Positions 19,871-23,760 of a stretch of DNA of 23,760 nt are shown here, piece by piece (positions within the stretch are counted from its first letter, which is position 1; each line of letters starts with the position of its first letter). A program made the translations under genes and the position numbers. This DNA comes from a virus, in the IMG/VR virus record IMGVR_UViG_3300031841_001778, positions 1 through 23,760 of that record; one strand, written 5' to 3'. The notes under the pieces are model-generated. The model ran no database searches. It was not told the DNA's origin and saw only the letters and a list, made by a program, of their open reading frames with translations.

Positions 19871-19937
19871 AAAAAAAAGCGTCTAGGATGCACGTGGAGT
19901 AGCGAATCGTAGCTGTTCTAAGGTCTAAGTACACCTA
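19871..19937 (-). terminator. Structured RNA ending in U8, possible terminator or small RNA
   Basis: On the minus strand UAGGUGUAC (19937-19929) can pair with GUGCA-U-CCUA (19893-19884) over 9 positions with one bulged U. GACGC and then eight U follow. The enclosed 35 nt (including AGCUACGAUUCGCUACU) are richer in GC than the surroundings. The stop codon of the preceding gene lies in the 5' strand. The U-run suggests termination, but the 5-nt gap between stem and U-run is not typical, so a structured leader or small RNA is also possible. Confidence 0.4.
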
Positions 19938-20132
19938 TTTTCCCTCAAAATCTAGTGAAATCTGAGTATCAATATCTGATTGAGTTTCAGCCCATTTATC
20001 AAACTCGTCAATCTCTTTTTGTAATTTATCTCTGTATGATATTAAGGTTTGTTTTGCACCCTCTTTATCATCTGCATTGATCTTATCTATTGCTAGATTA
20101 AGTGTATCAACTGTTGCTATTTCATTTATCAT
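19935..20132 (-). CDS. Small helical protein of unknown function
   Basis: A 65-residue acidic protein (TVDTLNLAIDKINADDKEGA; YRDKLQKEIDEFDKWAETQ) that reads as two antiparallel helices. I recognise no family. It overlaps the preceding gene by 11 nt, and GAGG lies 12-15 nt upstream of the ATG. It is the last gene of the small early-type block. Confidence 0.7.
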   Translation of the reverse strand: MINEIATVDTLNLAIDKINADDKEGAKQTLISYRDKLQKEIDEFDKWAETQSDIDTQISLDFEGK

Positions 20133-20370
20133 TTACGACCTCCTCTATTTGGTTAAAGTAACACCAATACGTGCCTTGTACTGGACTTTCACCGTTTGTT
20201 GTGTATGTAATGGCACCTGTATAATTTAAATCTGTATCATACTCTTTAGCTGATAATGATGATTCATCTTCAGCTGCTATATCATTTGGATCAGTAGCAA
20301 TACCAATGTTTATAATCTCACCAATTCTGCCATTGTTTGCTTTAATCGTATCACCTAATTTAATTTTCAT
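20122..20370 (-). CDS. Small beta-rich protein of unknown function
   Basis: An 82-residue acidic protein. Its start, MKIKLGDTIKANNGRIGEII, is like the first strands of a small SH3-like barrel, and the end VQGTYWCYFNQIEEV fits another strand. The middle is acidic (AAEDESSLSAKEYDTD). I recognise no named family. It overlaps both neighbours by 11 nt. Confidence 0.7.
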   Translation of the reverse strand: MKIKLGDTIKANNGRIGEIINIGIATDPNDIAAEDESSLSAKEYDTDLNYTGAITYTTNGESPVQGTYWCYFNQIEEVVNDK

Positions 20371-20683
20371 AATGTTTCTCCAATGCTATATTATTTTCGT
20401 CAACAAATATCATAAGGTCATCTGTAATAGGTTCATAGTTGACATCTTTAAAAACCTGACCATCAAAGCCTTTCATAAAGTTTGCAATCGACTCATCAAA
20501 GTATTCTTTCACAGTTTCAGGACCGGCCATAAAACCATTTTCTAATACTCTGCCTTCGGCATATGCATTATAAGCTGATCTCGCTTCTTTAATTAAAAAT
20601 TCTCTATATGGAGATGGTTCGTAGTGCCATTCTTCAAACGTTGCATAGTCTAGCACATTTTTATTTTTTGTTAGTGTAGTCAT
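20360..20683 (-). CDS. Small acidic protein of unknown function
   Basis: A 107-residue soluble protein (YATFEEWHYEPSPYREFLIK; NAYAEGRVLENGFMAGPETV; ANFMKGFDGQVFKDV). I recognise no family or motif. It lies 6 nt after the DUF3310 gene and overlaps the next start, so it belongs to the same transcript from the promoter at 21501. Confidence 0.7.
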   Translation of the reverse strand: MTTLTKNKNVLDYATFEEWHYEPSPYREFLIKEARSAYNAYAEGRVLENGFMAGPETVKEYFDESIANFMKGFDGQVFKDVNYEPITDDLMIFVDENNIALEKHYEN

Positions 20684-20689
20684 AATTTC

Positions 20690-20947
20690 TTACTTGTCCT
20701 CCTCGGACATCAATAATACAATATAGTGAACTGCTTTGAGTAAATCTTTTCTATTCTTACCACTCTTTTTACCATATCTGCATAGATACTTAATTGCATT
20801 TGCATGGCAAAAATCTTTGTTAATACCAAGTTGTCTTAACATATCTTGTACTTGAAAACCATCTTTTGTGGTACTATAATGTTCACCATAAGTTGATTTA
20901 ATATAATCACCAATTTCTTTTACTATTTTATCTTCGTTGTATTTCAT
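20690..20947 (-). CDS. DUF3310 family protein
   Basis: An 85-residue protein whose second half shows the DUF3310 pattern: FCHANAIKYLCRYGKKSGKN followed by RKDLLKAVHYIVLL ('N-A-x-K-Y-x-x-R-x-x-K-K...D-L-x-K-A-x-x-Y'). The family is frequent in phages, and its function is not settled despite occasional 'nucleotide kinase' labels; no P-loop is present. AAGGATATATT gives a good ribosome site. Confidence 0.85.
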   Translation of the reverse strand: MKYNEDKIVKEIGDYIKSTYGEHYSTTKDGFQVQDMLRQLGINKDFCHANAIKYLCRYGKKSGKNRKDLLKAVHYIVLLMSEEDK

Positions 20948-20956
20948 AATATATCC

Positions 20957-21466
20957 TTAATGTTTCTTTTGAAATAAATATTCCTTGTCATATGATAAAC
21001 CTAGTTTATAACAAATATAATCTGGTTTTTCATTAATTAATTCTTCAGCTTCTAATATCCATCTGATTGCTTCTTCTTTATCTTTTGCACCGTGTCTTAT
21101 AGTGTTTGCTACTGTATTTAAGAAAGTTTGATATGCAGCTTCTTCCCACTCTCTTTCCTTATCTGCTTCTTCTTTTGCAATTTTAGAAAGTGTTTCTAAC
21201 TCTTTTTGTAATTCTTCATTTGACATTTCTTTAAAATTGTAATGTCTACCTTTTACACCAAAGGCGTCTTTATGCATTTCATAAACACTTGTAATTAAAC
21301 TATCTCTTTCATAGTCTGCAACTGTAAATATTCCTTGGTCATTCCAATACTTAATATCTTCAGTAACTAAGCCTGCCCAACTACCAGGATTATCTTTCAT
21401 CCATTGTTTAGATTCTTCGTTGATAGATTTGATGTGGTTTAATAATGTGTTCTTTTCTTTAATCAT
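20957..21466 (-). CDS. Conserved charged helical protein, probably leaderless
   Basis: I choose the ATG at 21466 (169 residues, MIKEKNTLLNHIKSI). The frame runs further up to a TTG at 21535, but a promoter lies in that extension and its start site falls on the 21466 ATG. The protein has SWAGLVTEDIKYWNDQGIFT, VADYERDSLITSVYEMH and FKEMSNEELQKELETL, then a long charged helix (KEEADKEREWEEAAYQ). Similar early proteins occur in T4-like marine phages; the function is unknown. Confidence 0.75.
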   Translation of the reverse strand: MIKEKNTLLNHIKSINEESKQWMKDNPGSWAGLVTEDIKYWNDQGIFTVADYERDSLITSVYEMHKDAFGVKGRHYNFKEMSNEELQKELETLSKIAKEEADKEREWEEAAYQTFLNTVANTIRHGAKDKEEAIRWILEAEELINEKPDYICYKLGLSYDKEYLFQKKH

Positions 21467-21472
21467 GTCTAT

Positions 21473-21501
21473 ACTATACATGGTTTTGGCGATAAAGTCA
21501 A
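21473..21501 (-). promoter_or_regulatory. Sigma70-type promoter of the 21466 operon
   Basis: TTGACT (21501-21496), 17-bp spacer, TATAGT (21478-21473). The predicted start is at about 21466, the first base of the ATG. The -35 surroundings TAGCTGTTGACT match the promoter at 12966. Confidence 0.8.
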
Positions 21502-21513
21502 CAGCTATTTTTA

Positions 21514-21543
21514 ATAAAAAACCCTTATTTTTCAATGGTTTTT
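21514..21543 (-). terminator. Hairpin terminator after the glycosyltransferase gene
   Basis: AAAAACC and GGTTTTT pair over 7 positions around a 13-nt loop, with the U-rich arm followed by UAUU on the minus strand. The stem is AT-rich, so it is weaker than the terminator at 15891. It separates the sugar-gene block from the early block. Confidence 0.6.
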
Positions 21544-21566
21544 AACATGCGACATTCTGTCAATGT

Positions 21567-22229
21567 CTATTTCCATGCATTTTTTACCCATTCCTGCGTT
21601 GATTCATGTGGATTTGGGTGTCCGTGGAACACGGTAACTATCGATTCGCCATTGTGGGAGTATGTTTGTTTCGCTTTGGCATATCTCTCACCCTTTCGAT
21701 CAAACCACTTATAAGATTGTGTCCAGGCGTCTGGAAATGACTTGGTTGTGGTCTCCTTGCGTACTATATGTGATGTTGCAACTTGGTCACCGAACATACG
21801 ATAATAGAAAGCTTTGTCTTTGTTAAACTCATTCCAAATATGTTCACCTTTTGTTCTTTTCCACCTCATAATAGAAGAATTAAATTGCTCTGTAGCAGGA
21901 TTAAAGTCATTCATACCTACAAACTCAGCTTCTGGTTCATGTGTAAAAAAGCAATCTATATTACCTGTAATTACCACATCTAAGTCCATGTAAAGAGTTT
22001 CTTCTTCACACTCGTTAAACAATTGCATTTTATTCCACCAACCATCCATGTTGTGGTATTTAAACTGTCTTACTTGTATGTCGCCTGTAACTAATTTTTG
22101 TAATTTAACATGATCGGTAAAACATACAAATTGATGTGGAATTGTGGTATTTCTTTTGACCATATTGTAGAGTTTTTGAACATACTCTACGGAATATTTT
22201 GTACCATAATTTACACAAGCAAAAATCAT
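21567..22229 (-). CDS. Glycosyltransferase, GT8-like with DxD
   Basis: A 220-residue glycosyltransferase of GT-A type. LYMDLDVVITGNID (about residues 78-91) contains the D-x-D that binds the metal and nucleotide-sugar. FNSSIMRWKR follows, where GT8-type enzymes have their acceptor-side 'N-S/A-G' motif, and VTVFHGHPNPHE near the end carries the last metal-binding histidine. The protein lacks a signal peptide. It probably glycosylates a phage or host surface product; the sugar is unknown. It overlaps the membrane gene upstream by 4 nt. Confidence 0.88.
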   Translation of the reverse strand: MIFACVNYGTKYSVEYVQKLYNMVKRNTTIPHQFVCFTDHVKLQKLVTGDIQVRQFKYHNMDGWWNKMQLFNECEEETLYMDLDVVITGNIDCFFTHEPEAEFVGMNDFNPATEQFNSSIMRWKRTKGEHIWNEFNKDKAFYYRMFGDQVATSHIVRKETTTKSFPDAWTQSYKWFDRKGERYAKAKQTYSHNGESIVTVFHGHPNPHESTQEWVKNAWK

Positions 22230-22462
22230 ATAGACAACCAGTTAAGTACAGCTCTTAAACTTAATATTAAGTACATACACTCCATTAACATTCTTGGCCA
22301 ATCTTTATCTTTATAACCAAAATATACCCACATTATACATGCAAGTACACTTAAAGACCAACCTAACCATTGTGTTGATATATTGGCAGCTGATAATATA
22401 AAAACACTAGTAACTGCTAAAGCAAATCCTATCCATCTATCCTTGTTTTTTAAGTATCTCAT
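22226..22462 (-). CDS. Small membrane protein in the sugar-gene block
   Basis: I start at the ATG at 22462 (78 residues, MRYLKNKDRW) because GGGGAG lies upstream at about 11 nt; an earlier ATG at 22486 has no site. Three hydrophobic stretches follow (IGFALAVTSVFILSAA; WLGWSLSVLACIMWVYFG; MLMECMYLILSLRAVLNWL). The last recalls the ends of small phage proteins with PnuC-like helices, but I cannot assign a family. It is encoded between two glycosyltransferase-type genes and overlaps both. Confidence 0.72.
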   Translation of the reverse strand: MRYLKNKDRWIGFALAVTSVFILSAANISTQWLGWSLSVLACIMWVYFGYKDKDWPRMLMECMYLILSLRAVLNWLSI

Positions 22463-23243
22463 AAGCGACACCACTCCCCATTTCATCTAAAGTAAATTGC
22501 TGATCGGCAACCATTTTAAAAAACTCACTCATAGTTTTTCGACCAGGTCTTTTTGGTTTTTCTATACAATCAATACGACCACTTATGAAACTACAAACAT
22601 TACGTTGATGTGTAAATACAGGTACCATGTTTTGTACTGCAACAATAGCTGACAAGGACATATTTGTAACTAAGGCATGACAATCTTTTAAGTCATCTCT
22701 TATATCAGTATTCCACCATTTATTATTTGGTCTTGGTTTATTTCTAAATCGTATTTCTCTATCAGTAAACTGTCTAATCATTTTAGTTATACTGTCTGCC
22801 CATTCTTCCTGCGTCATACCATTTATATGATGTGTTACAGTAGGACTAGAAGGAGCAAGTAAAATATGTTTTGTTTCACCTGTATTCCACCCTCTAAACT
22901 CTGTGTCAATACCTTGACTTTCTAATTTTTGTAAACGTGAACCGTCACCAACCCTAACATTAATACTATGAATATTACCTTTACAAATTCTAAAGTATGT
23001 TCTATCATAGTCCATTATCTTTGGTATTGGATATCTAACTATCTGTTCCGTTAAATAACCTGTATCTACAAACCACCACTCTTCGCCCTTTTTAATTACT
23101 TCTTGCAATTCGGGTATATTTTTTCCACCTAATCCCCAAAAGAAATGTATATTTCTATCTTCATCTTTCCAACCTTTCTTAATTTGCGGCCAGATTTGAT
23201 GTGATAAACAATCTTTCCATGGTATTTCGTGGCAAATAATCAT
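22437..23243 (-). CDS. Glycosyltransferase-like protein, paralogue of its upstream neighbour
   Basis: A 268-residue protein with a GT-B-like C-terminal half. HILLAPSSPTVTHHINGM is followed by an EEWADSITKMIRQFTDREIR helix-strand, then DCHALVTNMSLSAIVAVQNM and VPVFTH, where GT-B and capsule-type transferases bind nucleotide-sugar. The end QQFTLDEMGSGVAYEIL also occurs in the upstream gene (see the tandem-paralogue finding). The acceptor is unknown. The start overlaps the preceding stop (ATGA). Confidence 0.8.
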   Translation of the reverse strand: MIICHEIPWKDCLSHQIWPQIKKGWKDEDRNIHFFWGLGGKNIPELQEVIKKGEEWWFVDTGYLTEQIVRYPIPKIMDYDRTYFRICKGNIHSINVRVGDGSRLQKLESQGIDTEFRGWNTGETKHILLAPSSPTVTHHINGMTQEEWADSITKMIRQFTDREIRFRNKPRPNNKWWNTDIRDDLKDCHALVTNMSLSAIVAVQNMVPVFTHQRNVCSFISGRIDCIEKPKRPGRKTMSEFFKMVADQQFTLDEMGSGVAYEILKKQG

Positions 23244-23760
23244 ACTTTTTGATAATTCTTTGGTAAATAGATATGTAATCCTTTTTGTAATTTGTCAACT
23301 GTTTCTTTTGCATAACCTGATTTCATCTCTGATAATGTAAACTGATTAGCTAATAGGTGATCTCGCCAAGCTGCAATAGCAAGACCTCTTTCTTTTCTAT
23401 AACCTCTATAATCAAAGGTTCTAATCTTTTCTATTTCTGTGTACATCTCATAATTCCAGGATACAGGTGATAACATAGACAAACTCCAACAAATGCTAGG
23501 TATACCCAATAACAATCCCTCTATCGGTGCCGTTGATGTGAAAGACACCATACAATGTGTGTCTGGAAAATAATCTTGGTATTTTTTACTATCGTTTTTT
23601 GTAGATACGATAATCTCTCTATCTGTACCTGTTAAAATATTTTTTTTAACTTGTTCAATCCAATATTCTACGCTTTCTATATTCCAATATTTACATAGAT
23701 GTTCACTTGGTGGAAAAACTAAAATATATTTACCATCAAAATTATTATAGTATTTGTCTA
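23240..23760 (-). CDS. Glycosyltransferase-like protein, N-terminus beyond window edge
   Basis: The frame is open from base 23760, so only the C-terminal 173 residues are seen; the ATG at 23551 is internal and not the start. The visible part begins with FDGKYILVFPPSEH, then TDREIIVSTKND and HCMVSFTSTAPIEGLLLGIP (the loop that resembles GT-B and capsule or glycerophosphate transferases), followed by QFTLSEMKSGYAKE. It aligns along its length with the next gene, although that gene has no 'EGLLLGIP'. The function is probably surface-sugar transfer. Confidence 0.8.
   Translation of the reverse strand, partial: DKYYNNFDGKYILVFPPSEHLCKYWNIESVEYWIEQVKKNILTGTDREIIVSTKNDSKKYQDYFPDTHCMVSFTSTAPIEGLLLGIPSICWSLSMLSPVSWNYEMYTEIEKIRTFDYRGYRKERGLAIAAWRDHLLANQFTLSEMKSGYAKETVDKLQKGLHIYLPKNYQKV

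Noticed and set aside
19800-19934. GTG-started frame of 44 codons after the gene ending at 19935, with GAGGG upstream.
   Set aside because: It would cross the U8 element and the promoter boxes, and the protein looks like chance translation; left as unlikely.
1-23760. CRISPR arrays, insertion sequences, integrase or attachment sites, and ordinary tRNA genes.
   Set aside because: No direct-repeat array, transposase, integrase or tRNA cloverleaf was seen on either strand by reading; a tRNAscan-SE run would settle the tRNA point.

Overview
This window looks like about 24 kb of an AT-rich, T4-like marine myophage genome. Every supported gene lies on the minus strand, so transcription runs from the right edge to the left. 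The genes are tightly packed, often with 1-50 nt overlaps. T4 core functions can be read from the proteins: gp59 helicase loader, gp33 late-transcription co-activator, RNase H-type flap nuclease, a glutaredoxin, and a PD-(D/E)XK exonuclease. Around them are genes typical of T4-like marine phages: ThyX, 2OG-Fe(II) oxygenases, a tryptophan-halogenase-like flavoprotein, an SprT-like protease and DUF3310. Base composition and gene content resemble T4-like pelagiphages more than enteric T4. The host is probably an alphaproteobacterium such as SAR11; this is an inference, supported by the type of tmRNA found.

The most notable feature is a phage-borne, circularly permuted (two-piece) tmRNA gene at about 2919-3138, between a small exported protein and thyX. 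The acceptor half (T-arm, 7-bp acceptor strand, encoded CCA) comes first. A short hairpin spacer follows, then the coding half with its 5' acceptor strand, a UUCGAC segment, a tag frame ANNNFAIAA-stop and the classic hairpin around the tag stop.

Layout in the direction of transcription. 23760-21567: surface-sugar genes (two tandem paralogous glycosyltransferase-like proteins, a small membrane protein and a GT8-like DxD glycosyltransferase), closed by a hairpin terminator. 21501-19935: small early-type proteins including DUF3310. 19834-17079: small conserved genes, then a cluster of envelope proteins (17-kDa-antigen-like lipoprotein, exported protein, LPP20-like lipoprotein) and glutaredoxin. 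16848-15408: a conserved hypothetical, a winged-helix-like protein with the best ribosome site in the window, a strong terminator abutting a T4-type late promoter, and a His-rich protein. 15399-13043: DUF2061-like membrane protein, 2OG oxygenase, RNase H and a DUF6433-like protein, ending in a terminator. 12966-7847: exported protein, SprT protease, oxygenase, glucosaminidase, coiled-coil membrane protein and halogenase. 7843-4284: small conserved proteins, M15 peptidase and an oxygenase. 4280-1: exonuclease, exported protein, tmRNA, ThyX, gp33, JmjC/cupin, GNAT, gp59 and a membrane protein cut by the window edge.

Seven sigma70-type promoters (TTGACA/T-like, exactly 17 bp, TATAAT-like) head the operons. 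Three of them place the predicted transcription start on or next to the ATG of a gene with no Shine-Dalgarno sequence (thyX, the 62-aa gene at 7807 and the gene at 21466). The other four precede genes with AAAGGA-type sites. Leaderless early transcripts are therefore likely. Six small genes below 60 codons were found between the larger ones.
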